A program made the translations under genes and the position numbers. Below, in pieces: positions 1 to 7,535 of a stretch of DNA of 43,374 nucleotides. Source of the DNA: an uncultured Collinsella sp. (GTDB lineage Bacteria > Actinomycetota > Coriobacteriia > Coriobacteriales > Coriobacteriaceae). The notes below the pieces were generated by a model that saw only the letters and a list, made by a program, of their open reading frames with translations, had not been told where the DNA came from and made no database searches. The stretch is from the NCBI GenBank assembly GCA_958427895.1, contig CAUADW010000007.1:1-43374 (forward strand), written 5' to 3'. The stretch's first letter is position 1. Each line of letters starts with the position of its first letter.

Positions 1-125
1 CATGGTAGAACACCTTTCTCAATAAAATCCCTAGCGGTTGAGTAGAGTTATACCCTATCGCGCTCAAATGGGTCAACACGAAATAACTCAGAAACATACT
101 TGTCTTATGGGTTATTCTACCTACC

Positions 126-157
126 AAAAAGGGACAGGCACCTTTGTGGTGGTTCTG
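126..157. repeat. REP-like repeat, degenerate copy (GGGACAGGCACC core)
   Basis: The core GGGACAGGCACCTTTGT and the arm that follows closely match the right half of the perfect palindrome at 24748-24790. Here the left arm has decayed, so only a weak hairpin remains. It belongs to a dispersed intergenic family described in the findings. Confidence 0.5.
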
Positions 158-260
158 GCCGGTGCGGCGGCAAGCCTTGCTGCTTTGTCTCAATCTGTAA
201 CATCTGGACGGTCAAAAGGTCCCTATCTGTTACAGATTGAGATAATCGCGTCGCGAAAAC

Positions 261-298
261 AAAAACCTCCGCAGGGATGCTTCCCTTGCGGAGGTTTT
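261..298 (-). terminator. Rho-independent terminator of the DXS-like gene
   Basis: Read on the minus strand, a 12-bp G/C-rich stem (AAAACCTCCGCA paired with TGCGGAGGTTTT) closes a short loop and is followed by a T-rich run. It starts within a few bases of the DXS-like stop codon, so it very probably ends that transcript. Confidence 0.88.
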
Positions 299-299
299 C

Positions 300-2081
300 T
301 TACTCGTTGAGTAGTCTTGCGGCTTCGGCGGCCATGTTCTCGACCGTCATGCCGTTTTGAGCGAGCAGTTCGTTGGGGTCGTAGCGGTCGGGGAAGCCCT
401 TGGCGATGCCGAAGGTGCGCGTGCGCAACGGCGTGCATGCCAGATAACATGCCACGCGCTCACCCCAGCCGCCGTCCAAGACGCCGTCCTCGAGGGTGAC
501 GACAACGCGATGCTCGGCGGCAAGGCTGTCGAGGAACTCGCGATCGAGCTCGGTTGCAAAGCGCGGGTTGACGAGCGTGGCCTCGATGCCGTACTCGGCG
601 GCCAAGCGGTTTGCCACGCGCTCGCCCAACTCAAAGAAGTCGCCGAGCGCAAGCACGGCAACGTCGCGGCCCTGACGCACCACGTTATAGCGAACGGCGC
701 TGTAGTCGGTGTCTTCGGCGGGCGCAAGGTCGGGACGGCTCACCAGGCCGATGCCCGGTACGCGGATTGCCACGGGATGCTCGCGGTGGTCGAGCGACCA
801 GCTCAGCATGGACAGGTATTCCTCCATGCAGGTCGGCGCTAGGTAGTGCATGTTGGGAAGAGCGCCCAGCATGGAAATATCAAAGAACGAAAGGTGCGTC
901 TCGGACGTGGTGCCAAAGATCGACGCACCAAACACCAAAATGGTTGCCGGGGCGTCGTTGAGGCACAGGTCGTGCCACAGTTCGTCGTAGGCGCGCTGCA
1001 AAAACGTGCCGTACACACCAAAGACTGGCTTGGCGCCCGAGCGCGCAAGCGCGGTGGCAAAGGTCACGGCGTGCTCCTCGGCAATGCCCACATCGACGAA
1101 CTGTTTGCCGGCGGCAGCGCGAAGCTCGGGTGTAAAGCCCATGATGTAGGGTGTGGCGGCCGTGATGCCCACGACCTGCGGATCGCGCTCGATGGCGGCG
1201 CTGAGCGCCTCGCCCGTAATGTCGGCGTAGGTGCGCGGCGCAGGCTCGCTCGGATGGCCCGGGCAGAGCTTGCGGCCGGTCGCCATGTCAAAGGGGCCTA
1301 CGTGATGCCAGCGCTCGGGGTCGTTTTGGGCCGGCTCAAAGCCCTTGCCCTTGGCGGTGGAGACGTGCAGCACGATGGGATGATCGATATTGCGCAGTTC
1401 CTGCAGCGCATCGACGAGGGCCAACACGTCGTTACCGGCGTCCAAATAACGGTAGTCGAGTCCCATCGCGCGGAAAACGTTGCGCTCACAGGTGCCGTTG
1501 CTGGCGCGCAGCTCGGCCAGATTGCGATAGAGGCCACCGTGGTTCTCGGCGATGGACTGGTCGTTATCGTTGACGATGATGATCAGGTTGCTGTCGAGTT
1601 CGGCGGCATTGTTGAAGCCCTCAAACGCCAGGCCGCCCGAAAGCGAGCCGTCGCCAATGATGGTGATGACGTTGTACGCATCGCCCGCCAGGTCACGAGC
1701 GTGCGCCAGGCCGCAGCCCAGGCTCACCGACGTGGAGGTATGGCCCATGGCGAACAGGTCGTGCTCGGACTCGTCGGGATTGGCAAAGCCAGAGGCCTCG
1801 CCAAAGCGCTTCGGATCGATATAAGTGTACGCGCGCCCAGTCAGCGCCTTGTGGGCGTAGGTCTGGTGCGAAACGTCAAAGAGAATCTTGTCGATAGGGG
1901 AGTTAAACACGCGATGGAGCGCGACCGTAAGCTCAACGACGCCCAGGTTGGGGGCAACGTGCCCGCCGACGGCGGCGGAGCTTTCGAGGATGGCGTGGCG
2001 AATCTCGTCGCAGAGCTGCGGGAGCTCGGCACGATTAAGAGCCTTGACGTCCTCGGGCGTTGTCGTTTGCGTAAGCAGCAT
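300..2081 (-). CDS. dxs: 1-deoxy-D-xylulose-5-phosphate synthase-like transketolase
   Basis: Thiamine-diphosphate enzyme of the DXS family, which condenses pyruvate with glyceraldehyde 3-phosphate to start the MEP isoprenoid pathway. DXP can also feed thiamine and pyridoxal synthesis. At 593 residues it is slightly short for DXS (about 620). The ThDP/Mg site is clear (GDGSLSGG at 143-150, then NDNDQS near 171-176). His41, His72, the catalytic Glu of GIAEEHAV (335), Arg363 in LQRAYDE and Arg440 are all kept. The otherwise well-conserved GADGxTH motif reads GTTSETH at 390-396, losing the Asp and Gly, and FDVGHQ reads FDVSHQ. It could be the cell's only DXS or a divergent paralogue with altered substrate use. 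The start is the first ATG of the family match; GGAG lies about 13 bases upstream, which is far. It stands alone and is divergent from the HD-domain gene. Confidence 0.85.
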   Translation of the reverse strand: MLLTQTTTPEDVKALNRAELPQLCDEIRHAILESSAAVGGHVAPNLGVVELTVALHRVFNSPIDKILFDVSHQTYAHKALTGRAYTYIDPKRFGEASGFANPDESEHDLFAMGHTSTSVSLGCGLAHARDLAGDAYNVITIIGDGSLSGGLAFEGFNNAAELDSNLIIIVNDNDQSIAENHGGLYRNLAELRASNGTCERNVFRAMGLDYRYLDAGNDVLALVDALQELRNIDHPIVLHVSTAKGKGFEPAQNDPERWHHVGPFDMATGRKLCPGHPSEPAPRTYADITGEALSAAIERDPQVVGITAATPYIMGFTPELRAAAGKQFVDVGIAEEHAVTFATALARSGAKPVFGVYGTFLQRAYDELWHDLCLNDAPATILVFGASIFGTTSETHLSFFDISMLGALPNMHYLAPTCMEEYLSMLSWSLDHREHPVAIRVPGIGLVSRPDLAPAEDTDYSAVRYNVVRQGRDVAVLALGDFFELGERVANRLAAEYGIEATLVNPRFATELDREFLDSLAAEHRVVVTLEDGVLDGGWGERVACYLACTPLRTRTFGIAKGFPDRYDPNELLAQNGMTVENMAAEAARLLNE

Positions 2082-2309
2082 CGTTGTGGGTTACTCCATG
2101 CGAATCGAGCGCCGGCGCTCCCTCGGCCGACACAATTGCACAAGACAGTCTCGCACATTTTGGCGTTTGATATGTGACGGCGGCGCGGTAATTCGCCAAC
2201 TGGTGGGGCAAAACGTTTTGTCCGATGCCATACTGATGTGTTCCATGATGTTTTTATCGATTGTGCACAGGCCGTGGCTTGCCGCCATGAGCCGCCGGAA
2301 GGAGGCAGC
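2082..2309. promoter_or_regulatory. Divergent spacer with two perfect palindromes
   Basis: This 228-bp gap separates the divergent DXS-like and HD-domain genes, so it should carry both promoters. Two perfect palindromes stand out: GAGCGCCGGCGCTC at 2107-2120, close to the DXS-like start, and CAAAACGTTTTG at 2209-2220 mid-gap. Either could be an operator. I could not fix a confident -35/-10 pair. Confidence 0.35.
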
Positions 2310-2846
2310 ATGTCCGATGCCGTTCGTGCCGAGAAAATCGCGCACGAGGTCGAGTATGCCGCCCGCCAGCTGGCCCAGGCGGGCCGCTTGGACCTGACGC
2401 GCGAGTTTATCCAGCATGGCGACGTGACGGTCTATGCACATGTGACTTCGGTAGCGCGGGCGAGTCTGTCCTTTGCCGAGCGCCTGGGCCGCGTCGGTGT
2501 TTCGGTCGACCGTGCCTCGCTGCTGCGCGGAGCCCTGTTGCACGATTATTTTCTCTATGACTGGCACGATCCCGACCCGAGCCATCGACTGCACGGATTC
2601 CGGCATCCATTTTTTGCTCTGGCGCGTGCCGAGGAAGATTTTGAGCTGACGCCGCGCGAGCGGAATATTATCGTGCGGCATATGTTTCCGCTGGTGCCGG
2701 TGCCGCCGACGTGTCGCGAGGCGTGGATTGTTTGCCTGGCGGATAAATGGTGTGCTCTGCGTGAGACGGTCGCCGGCCGCCTGCCGCGCAAGGACGAGAC
2801 GGACGATAGCGTGAGTAAAGCATCGAGCGAAAAGAGGAGAGGGTAG
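2310..2846 (+). CDS. HD-domain phosphohydrolase-like protein
   Basis: A 178-residue protein with an HD-superfamily core: LLHDYFLYDWH supplies the HD pair, later histidines come from HGFRHP and IIVRHMFPL, and an ADK motif (LADKWCALRE) closes the metal site. HD proteins are metal-dependent phosphohydrolases, often acting on nucleotides, but the substrate cannot be read here. I chose the ATG at 2310 because GGAAGGAGG lies just upstream; an earlier in-frame ATG at 2238 has no such site. The next gene starts 3 bases after the stop, so the two are probably co-transcribed. Confidence 0.75.
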   Translation: MSDAVRAEKIAHEVEYAARQLAQAGRLDLTREFIQHGDVTVYAHVTSVARASLSFAERLGRVGVSVDRASLLRGALLHDYFLYDWHDPDPSHRLHGFRHPFFALARAEEDFELTPRERNIIVRHMFPLVPVPPTCREAWIVCLADKWCALRETVAGRLPRKDETDDSVSKASSEKRRG

Positions 2847-2849
2847 ACG

Positions 2850-3869
2850 GTGGGGACCGCGATTGATATGGCGTTTTGCGGCGCGACGCTTGCCGCCTGC
2901 CCACTCTCGGCACTGGTGCTCTCGTTTGCCTTTTACGGGTTTTGCGGTTGGGCATGGGAGTCGACAGTATGCGCCATGCTCAATCACGGACGATTTGCCA
3001 ACAGTGGCTTTTTGCTGGGGCCGTGTTGTCCCATCTATGGTGTGGGCGGCATTGCCTGCTGGCTGCTGTTGCGCGGGATTCCGGATGCCTCGAGCCAGTT
3101 TGTCGCTGCAGCGCTCGTATGCAGCGTGATTGAGTACAGCGTGGGCGTGCTGTTGGAAAAAACAACGGGCGCTCGCTTTTGGGATTACTCGCACCTGCCG
3201 TTTAACCTGCACGGACGCATCTGTCTGTACTGGGCCTGCGCGTTTGGCTTGGGTGCGTTGTGTATTTGCCGTTTAGTGGAGCCGGCATTGCTGGGGCTGC
3301 TTGGCCATCTGCCGGTGCTGATTGTGCGACTGTCCGCCTTTATCGTCGCGGTCGCGATGATGGTCGACGCGGTGTGCTCGTTGGCGAGCTGGCGGCGTCT
3401 GTCTGATCAGCTGGAGCGCGTCCGGGCCGACCTTGCCGACCGCATCAACGAGTCGCTTGCCGACGCGTCCGACTCAATGCTCGAGCGCATTCCCGAATCG
3501 ACGATTGACTCGGTGGCACAGACGCATATCCGTAGCCGTGCCGTTAACGCGTGGCTGGCCGAGCTGGGTGACGCCGCGCTCGATGCTCTGCGCGAGAAGG
3601 CTTCGATGCCGACGTTTATCGCGGATGGTGCTCGCGGCCTGGCGCTTGCCGCCCGCCGCGTGGCCGATGCCGCGCCGAACATGCCGCGTCCGTCGCTCAG
3701 TCGTCGCCTTGCCGGCAAGCGCATGAGCCGTCCGGTGCCAAGCGTGTCGCTCAGCCGACGCGACCTGCGCTTCTTCAATGCCTTCCCGCGCTTGCGCATC
3801 AACCGCTACGAGGGCGTCATCCGAGCTACCGACCTCCGCGACCGAGCCCGCGAGCTGTTCCGCCGCTAG
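2850..3869 (+). CDS. CmpB-type putative ABC-transporter membrane protein
   Basis: A 339-residue membrane protein whose first 200 residues hold about five hydrophobic helices. The early stretch YGFCGWAWES followed by GFLLGPCCPIYGVGG is typical of the CmpB/COG4905 family, annotated as putative ABC-transporter type IV permease but of unproven function. The last 140 residues are charged and Ala/Arg-rich, probably a cytoplasmic helical tail longer than the family core needs. The GTG start at 2850 is favoured by AGGAGAGGG about 9 bases upstream; an ATG at 2868 is possible. No dedicated ATPase is adjacent. Confidence 0.72.
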   Translation: MGTAIDMAFCGATLAACPLSALVLSFAFYGFCGWAWESTVCAMLNHGRFANSGFLLGPCCPIYGVGGIACWLLLRGIPDASSQFVAAALVCSVIEYSVGVLLEKTTGARFWDYSHLPFNLHGRICLYWACAFGLGALCICRLVEPALLGLLGHLPVLIVRLSAFIVAVAMMVDAVCSLASWRRLSDQLERVRADLADRINESLADASDSMLERIPESTIDSVAQTHIRSRAVNAWLAELGDAALDALREKASMPTFIADGARGLALAARRVADAAPNMPRPSLSRRLAGKRMSRPVPSVSLSRRDLRFFNAFPRLRINRYEGVIRATDLRDRARELFRR

Positions 3870-4067
3870 CCGGGACGGGCGCGCTCACGGCTTCCTTGCT
3901 CGCGTATTTCCCGTTCGTTTCGCGTCCGTTGCCGCGCCGTTTCCAAGATTGCGGCACCGTTTCCATTCGACAACGCCGCGTTTAACAACGCCGTATCTGG
4001 TCTACACCAGTTGCCCCTCGGCCGCATTATGGGCGCCGACAACGTTCATGCGACCAAGGGAGAGCGA

Positions 4068-5345
4068 ATGTACGATACGGGATCGACAACGTTTATGCTC
4101 GTCTGCACCATGCTCGTGTTTTTAATGACACCGGGTCTGGCGTTTTTCTATGGCGGCCTGTCCAGGCGCAAAAATGTCATCAACACCATGCTTATGTGCT
4201 TTGGCGCCATTGGCCTGGTTGGTGTGCTGTGGATTGTTGCCGGCTGGTCGCTGGCCTACGGCGGCGACGGCTCCAGCCCGTTTATTGGCGGCTTCGACCA
4301 GCTGCTGTGCCTGCCGGTGCTCAACCATGTGCTGCAGACGGCCGAGGGCAATGCTGCGGACGGTGCCGTCTACCCTCAGATCATCAACATCGCCTTTCAG
4401 ATGGTGTTTGCCATGATCACTGCTGCTATCGTCACGGGCAGCCTGGCCGGTCGCGTTAAGTTTGGTGCCATGGCGGCCTTCCTGGGCATTTGGCTGCTTG
4501 TGGTCTATGCGCCGCTTGCCCACATGGTGTGGGGCGGCGAGGGCTCCTTTATCGGCGACATCATCGGTGCACTCGACTTTGCCGGCGGCGACGTGGTGCA
4601 CATTTCGTCCGGTCTTACCGGCCTGATCCTCTGCTTAATGCTTGGCCGTCGTCGTGGCTTTGGCATGGTGAGCTACCGTCCGCATAACGTGCCGTTTGTG
4701 GCGTTGGGCGCCGGGCTGCTTTGGTTTGGCTGGTTTGGCTTTAACGGCGGCAGCGAGTTTAAGGCCGACGCCGTGGCGGCGCTTGCCATCCTCAACACCG
4801 TGACGGCCAGCGCGGCGGGCATGGTCTCGTGGCTTGCCGTCGAGCGCGTGCACACCGGTCGCCCCACGCTGGTGGGCGCCAGCACCGGTCTGGTTGCGGG
4901 CCTTGTGGTGGTCACGCCCGGCGCGGGCTTTGTCGAGCCGTGGGCAGCGCTGGTTATGGGCCTGATCGTGTCGCCCGTCTGCTACTTGGCCATCAGCCAT
5001 CTTAAGACCAAGTTCGGCTACGACGATGCGCTCGACGCGTTCGGTTGCCACGGTATCGGCGGCATCTTGGGCGGCGTGCTCACGGGCCTGTTCTGTGTGC
5101 CGGAGCTCTCGTGGACCGGTAAGGGTGGTCTGTTCTACACGGGCGACGTGTCGCTGCTCATCTCGCAGATTTTGGGCATTGTGGTGACGGTTGCTATTGT
5201 GCTGGTGCTCGATTTGGTGATCGCCGCAGTGGTCAAGGCGCTGCTCCACGGCAGCCTGCGTGTGGACGAGGCGGACGAGGCGCTGGGCCTGGATGCGAGT
5301 CAGCACGGCGAGAGCGCGTATCCCTCCTTCTCGGGACTTGACTAG
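4068..5345 (+). CDS. amt: Ammonium transporter
   Basis: Amt/Mep/Rh-family channel for ammonium uptake across the cytoplasmic membrane, 425 residues, normal for the family. It begins with the typical GSTTFMLVCTMLVFLMTPGLA segment (shown here without its full context) and GGLSRRKN. The twin pore histidines are visible in GGDVVHISSG and DAFGCHGIGG. The ATG at 4068 is preceded by AAGGGAGAG; the frame extends 19 codons upstream to 4011 but those residues do not look like Amt. The PII gene follows after a 156-bp structured gap. This pairing is standard: PII binds Amt and blocks the pore when nitrogen is plentiful. Confidence 0.95.
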   Translation: MYDTGSTTFMLVCTMLVFLMTPGLAFFYGGLSRRKNVINTMLMCFGAIGLVGVLWIVAGWSLAYGGDGSSPFIGGFDQLLCLPVLNHVLQTAEGNAADGAVYPQIINIAFQMVFAMITAAIVTGSLAGRVKFGAMAAFLGIWLLVVYAPLAHMVWGGEGSFIGDIIGALDFAGGDVVHISSGLTGLILCLMLGRRRGFGMVSYRPHNVPFVALGAGLLWFGWFGFNGGSEFKADAVAALAILNTVTASAAGMVSWLAVERVHTGRPTLVGASTGLVAGLVVVTPGAGFVEPWAALVMGLIVSPVCYLAISHLKTKFGYDDALDAFGCHGIGGILGGVLTGLFCVPELSWTGKGGLFYTGDVSLLISQILGIVVTVAIVLVLDLVIAAVVKALLHGSLRVDEADEALGLDASQHGESAYPSFSGLD

Positions 5346-5348
5346 CGG

Positions 5349-5454
5349 CACGGCTTTCCCAGGCACCCGACCTTGCCCCTCAAACCGTCGCTTGCGTACC
5401 GAAGTACGCGGCGCTCCTCTTTCGGGGCAATCTCGGGCACCTGGAAAACCCGTG
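5349..5454 (+). repeat. Long imperfect inverted repeat between amt and the PII gene
   Basis: A 31-base left arm (5349-5379) pairs with a right arm (5424-5454), with about 25 of 31 positions matching. Inside sits a perfect hairpin, GCGTAC-CGAA-GTACGC (5394-5409). The whole forms a roughly 106-nt branched structure ending 47 bases before the PII start. It could be a dispersed repeat, an mRNA processing or stability element, or a partial terminator that sets the Amt:PII ratio. There is no long T-run after it. Confidence 0.6.
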
Positions 5455-5501
5455 TCATGTGAAGGACAATCAATTTCTTTTATTAAAGAGAGGAATTCAT
5501 T

Positions 5502-5840
5502 ATGAAAAAGATCACGGCTATCGTGCGCCAGGAGAAGCTTGAGGTTCTTAAAGATGCGCTGTTTGCTGCCGATGTTCGCGGTATGACTATCAACCAGGTG
5601 CAGGGCTGCGGCTCACAGCATGGCTGGAAGGAATACGTGCGCGGCAACGAGTTGCTTGTCAACACGATCCCTAAGGTGCAGTTCACCCTTATCTGCGCTG
5701 ATGAGCACGTCGATGGCATTGTCGACATCATCTGCAACGCCGCTCGCACCGGAGCCGTCGGCGATGGCAAGATCTGGGTCGAGCCGGTCGAGGAAGTCAT
5801 CCGCATCCGTACCGGCGAACACGGCCCTGCCGCGGTGTAG
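5502..5840 (+). CDS. glnK: Nitrogen regulatory protein PII (GlnB/GlnK type)
   Basis: PII trimer subunit of 112 residues, exactly the family length, sensing 2-oxoglutarate and ATP/ADP. The B-loop TGAVGDGKIW and the C-terminal IRIRTGE motif are intact. The T-loop runs from about 37 to 55. The residue at position 51, Tyr in enterobacterial GlnB/GlnK and the site of uridylylation or adenylylation, is Leu here (RGNELLVN), and position 46 is Val. Control by nucleotidylation at Tyr51 is therefore unlikely. A clear AGAGAGGAATT ribosome site precedes the ATG. Its place after amt argues for the GlnK role. Confidence 0.93.
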   Translation: MKKITAIVRQEKLEVLKDALFAADVRGMTINQVQGCGSQHGWKEYVRGNELLVNTIPKVQFTLICADEHVDGIVDIICNAARTGAVGDGKIWVEPVEEVIRIRTGEHGPAAV

Positions 5841-5871
5841 GACAATCTTTCGCCTGACGGGTGTGCCTCTC

Positions 5872-5899
5872 TTGGGGCGCGCCCGTTCTCGTCTACAAT
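5872..5899 (+). promoter_or_regulatory. Probable sigma-70-type promoter of the HAD gene
   Basis: TTGGGG (5872-5877), a 16-bp spacer and TACAAT (5894-5899) lie 22 bases before the HAD gene start, just after the PII gene. Confidence 0.5.
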
Positions 5900-5921
5900 A
5901 TCGTGCAGACGAAGGAGAGGC

Positions 5922-6785
5922 ATGCCCATGATCAAGATGTTTGCGAGTGACTTAGACGGAACGCTGCTGAACGCCCTGCACGAGGCAGATGGGACCATCC
6001 GCCGTGCCATTCGCGAGCTGACCGAGGCTGGCTTGCATGTGGTTCCCGCGACCGGACGCTCGACGCTGCCGATCGGCGAGCATGGCTTTACGGGCTTGGC
6101 GCTTGACGCCTGCTGCTCCAACGGGTCTATCGTGCGCGACAGCCGTGGCGAGGTGCTCAAGACCTGGACCATCGACCCGCAGGTTACCGAGGAGCTGCTC
6201 AAGGCGTTCCCGGACATTTGCTTCGACTGCTCCACGCCCGATGGCATGTTTTCGAGCGGATCGTTTGAGATGCACCAGGCGGGCTTTAAAAAGGACAGTC
6301 CTATCAAGCGCATCGTGATGCGCGGTATGCGTGCACGTGGCGGGTATCACGAGGAGCAGTATTTCGACCAGTCGATCGGTGACATCCTGCGCCATGACGT
6401 GTGCAAAATCAACTGCCGCGTGACCTCGTCCGAGCTGGAGCGCGACCTTAAGGCGTATTTGGCCGAGCGATCGGACTGCGTGGTCAACGCGCCGTTCGAT
6501 CCAGTGATGTTCGAGATCACGGACGTGGCGTGCAACAAGGGCGAGAGCGTGGCCTGGCTGGCGGGCTACTACGGTATTGCCGAGGACGAGGTCGCGGTTT
6601 ACGGCGACGGCGGCAACGACATCGCCATGCTCAAGCGCTTCCGCCACAGCTACGCGACCAAAAACGCAAGCGATGCAGCTAAGGCCGCCGCGAGCGCAAC
6701 TATCGGCAGCTGCACGGTCCACGCCATCCCCAAACACATGCTCGCCACCATGCGCAAGCAAAACTCCCGCACCGTCATCGAATAA
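5922..6785 (+). CDS. Cof-type HAD-superfamily sugar phosphatase
   Basis: A 287-residue HAD IIB (Cof) phosphatase. Motif I is ASDLDGTLL with nucleophile Asp10 and acid/base Asp12. Motif II is the Thr of PATGRS, motif III the Lys of NKGESVAWL, and motif IV GDGGNDIAM. The cap domain lies between residues about 85 and 200. Relatives dephosphorylate small sugar phosphates, nucleotides or pyridoxal phosphate; the substrate here is unknown. The ATG at 5922 follows AAGGAGAGG; a second ATG at 5928 is possible. A perfect palindromic repeat begins at the stop codon and may serve as terminator. Confidence 0.88.
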   Translation: MPMIKMFASDLDGTLLNALHEADGTIRRAIRELTEAGLHVVPATGRSTLPIGEHGFTGLALDACCSNGSIVRDSRGEVLKTWTIDPQVTEELLKAFPDICFDCSTPDGMFSSGSFEMHQAGFKKDSPIKRIVMRGMRARGGYHEEQYFDQSIGDILRHDVCKINCRVTSSELERDLKAYLAERSDCVVNAPFDPVMFEITDVACNKGESVAWLAGYYGIAEDEVAVYGDGGNDIAMLKRFRHSYATKNASDAAKAAASATIGSCTVHAIPKHMLATMRKQNSRTVIE

Positions 6786-6815
6786 TGTGACAAAGGGACA
6801 GCCCCTTTGTCACAT
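6785..6815. repeat. REP-like palindrome, 13-bp perfect stem
   Basis: ATGTGACAAAGGG pairs perfectly with CCCTTTGTCACAT around a 5-base loop. The centre reads GGGACAGCCCC, the same core as copies near 7540, 24760 and others. It overlaps the stop of the HAD gene and may end its transcript. Confidence 0.75.
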
Positions 6816-6867
6816 GGGAGATGCCGGCTTTTGACGTATAGGACTGTTACGCTTTCGCCACCAACAA

Positions 6868-7067
6868 ATTTCGAGTTATTCGGCCTGTCGGAGGTCGTTA
6901 AATGGCTAAAGATGCCCTCTCAGGAACATTCATACTTCTAATGGTGTTTGATTCGGTGACGTAAGTGCACAAATGGGCATGTATGCGCTCAAATAAGGAC
7001 AAAAACTTTCAGATAATCCCGGTGCTGCATTTATACAGAACCAGCAGCGTGGCCGAATAACTCGAAA
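6868..7067. mobile_element. MITE-like 200-bp element with 17-bp terminal inverted repeats
   Basis: TTTCGAGTTATTCGGCC at about 6869-6885 recurs as a perfect inverted copy, GGCCGAATAACTCGAAA, at 7051-7067. The interior has no convincing gene and looks more A/T-rich than its neighbours. A short non-coding unit with perfect terminal inverted repeats resembles a miniature inverted-repeat element. I could not see a target-site duplication with certainty. Confidence 0.45.
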
Positions 7068-7093
7068 AATGTAGGTAGCAGTTCGGCGACAAG

Positions 7094-7134
7094 CTCGGGT
7101 ATGGCAAAGGAGCTGTTCCTTTGCCATACCCGAG
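7094..7134. repeat. REP-like palindrome, 18-bp perfect stem
   Basis: CTCGGGTATGGCAAAGGA pairs perfectly with its inverted copy around the 5-base loop GCTGT. On the minus strand the centre reads AAAGGAACAGCTCCTTT, a compensated variant of the GGGACAG core. It sits upstream of the candidate toxin promoter. Confidence 0.75.
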
Positions 7135-7162
7135 GTCCGATCTTCTGAAATGCGAACAAACA

Positions 7163-7192
7163 TTCGCATATCTAACTGCGCTTTGATAGAAT
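7163..7192 (+). promoter_or_regulatory. Candidate promoter of the small toxin-like gene
   Basis: TTCGCA (7163-7168), 18-bp spacer, TAGAAT (7187-7192). This would give a leader of about 55 nt before the small gene at 7257. Confidence 0.4.
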
Positions 7193-7256
7193 CGGTATCG
7201 TTGACGGCAGTTCCATGTGCCGGGCAGCGCCCTCCATCTGATGGGAGGTGATGCCC

Positions 7257-7382
7257 ATGACCGATTTGATTGATTTCGTGAGGCTTCTGACTGCTTTGGT
7301 CTCGTTCTTCACGGCGCTTGTCGGCCTTTCCGAGGCACTCAAGCAGCGTTCGAAGCGCAACAGAAGGGGTCGCCGCCGCTAA
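7257..7382 (+). CDS. Small membrane protein, candidate type I (holin-like) toxin
   Basis: A 41-residue protein missed by length-limited gene finders. It starts after a very strong ribosome site (GGGAGGTGAT, with ATG 6 bases after AGGTG; an in-frame ATG at 7251 overlaps that site). One hydrophobic helix (about residues 5-24, LLTALVSFFTALVGL) is followed by a strongly basic tail (KQRSKRNRRGRRR). This build, together with the strong ribosome site, resembles the putative holin-like toxins (Hol-Tox) and TxpA/BsrG-type type I toxins. A good promoter on the opposite strand (7451-7479) would make an antisense RNA over its 3' end. Toxicity is inferred, not shown. Confidence 0.6.
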   Translation: MTDLIDFVRLLTALVSFFTALVGLSEALKQRSKRNRRGRRR

Positions 7383-7407
7383 GGCGTTGACCCCCTAATG
7401 CAAACAA

Positions 7408-7443
7408 CGGCGCTGCCCAGCTTTCCAGAACTTGGGCTGCCGT
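7408..7443. terminator. Hairpin after the small gene, possible terminator or antisense-RNA stem
   Basis: CGGC and GCCCA segments pair, with a small bulge, to TGGGC and GCCG around the loop AGCTTTCCAGAACT. It lies between the small gene and the opposing promoter, so it would be the 3' hairpin of the sense RNA and the 5' hairpin of an antisense RNA. No long T-run follows on either side. Confidence 0.35.
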
Positions 7444-7450
7444 CGACACT

Positions 7451-7479
7451 ATTCTACCCACGAATGACATTTTGAACAA
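7451..7479 (-). promoter_or_regulatory. Minus-strand promoter for a putative antisense RNA antitoxin
   Basis: On the minus strand: TTGTTC (7479-7474), a 17-bp spacer and TAGAAT (7456-7451). Transcription would start near 7445 and run toward and across the 3' end of the small gene. No minus-strand coding gene follows, so an antisense regulatory RNA is the natural product. Confidence 0.5.
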
Positions 7480-7535
7480 TCGGCAATGCCACTCCAAAAG
7501 CCGGGCACAACTGGCACAACCTAGGCGGCCGCTGA

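Larger units (their letters stand above)
1..299. other. Gene-free left edge of the window
   Basis: I see no convincing gene in this stretch. It holds a degenerate GGGACAG-core palindromic repeat (about 126-157) and the terminator of the minus-strand DXS-like gene (261-298). Short open frames here lack ribosome binding sites and do not look like known proteins. Confidence 0.6.

Noticed and set aside
846..2177. 443-residue open frame opposite the DXS-like gene
   Set aside because: It is antisense to a clear enzyme, has no ribosome site and no recognisable motif; long antisense frames are common in GC-rich DNA.
3870..4067. Nitrogen-control operator before amt
   Set aside because: Repeated AACGCCG-like words are present but do not match a known GlnR, AmtR or NtrC site well enough to call.
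6930..7169. 79-residue minus-strand frame in the MITE-like patch
   Set aside because: No ribosome site or family resemblance; it spans the terminal repeat and a palindrome.
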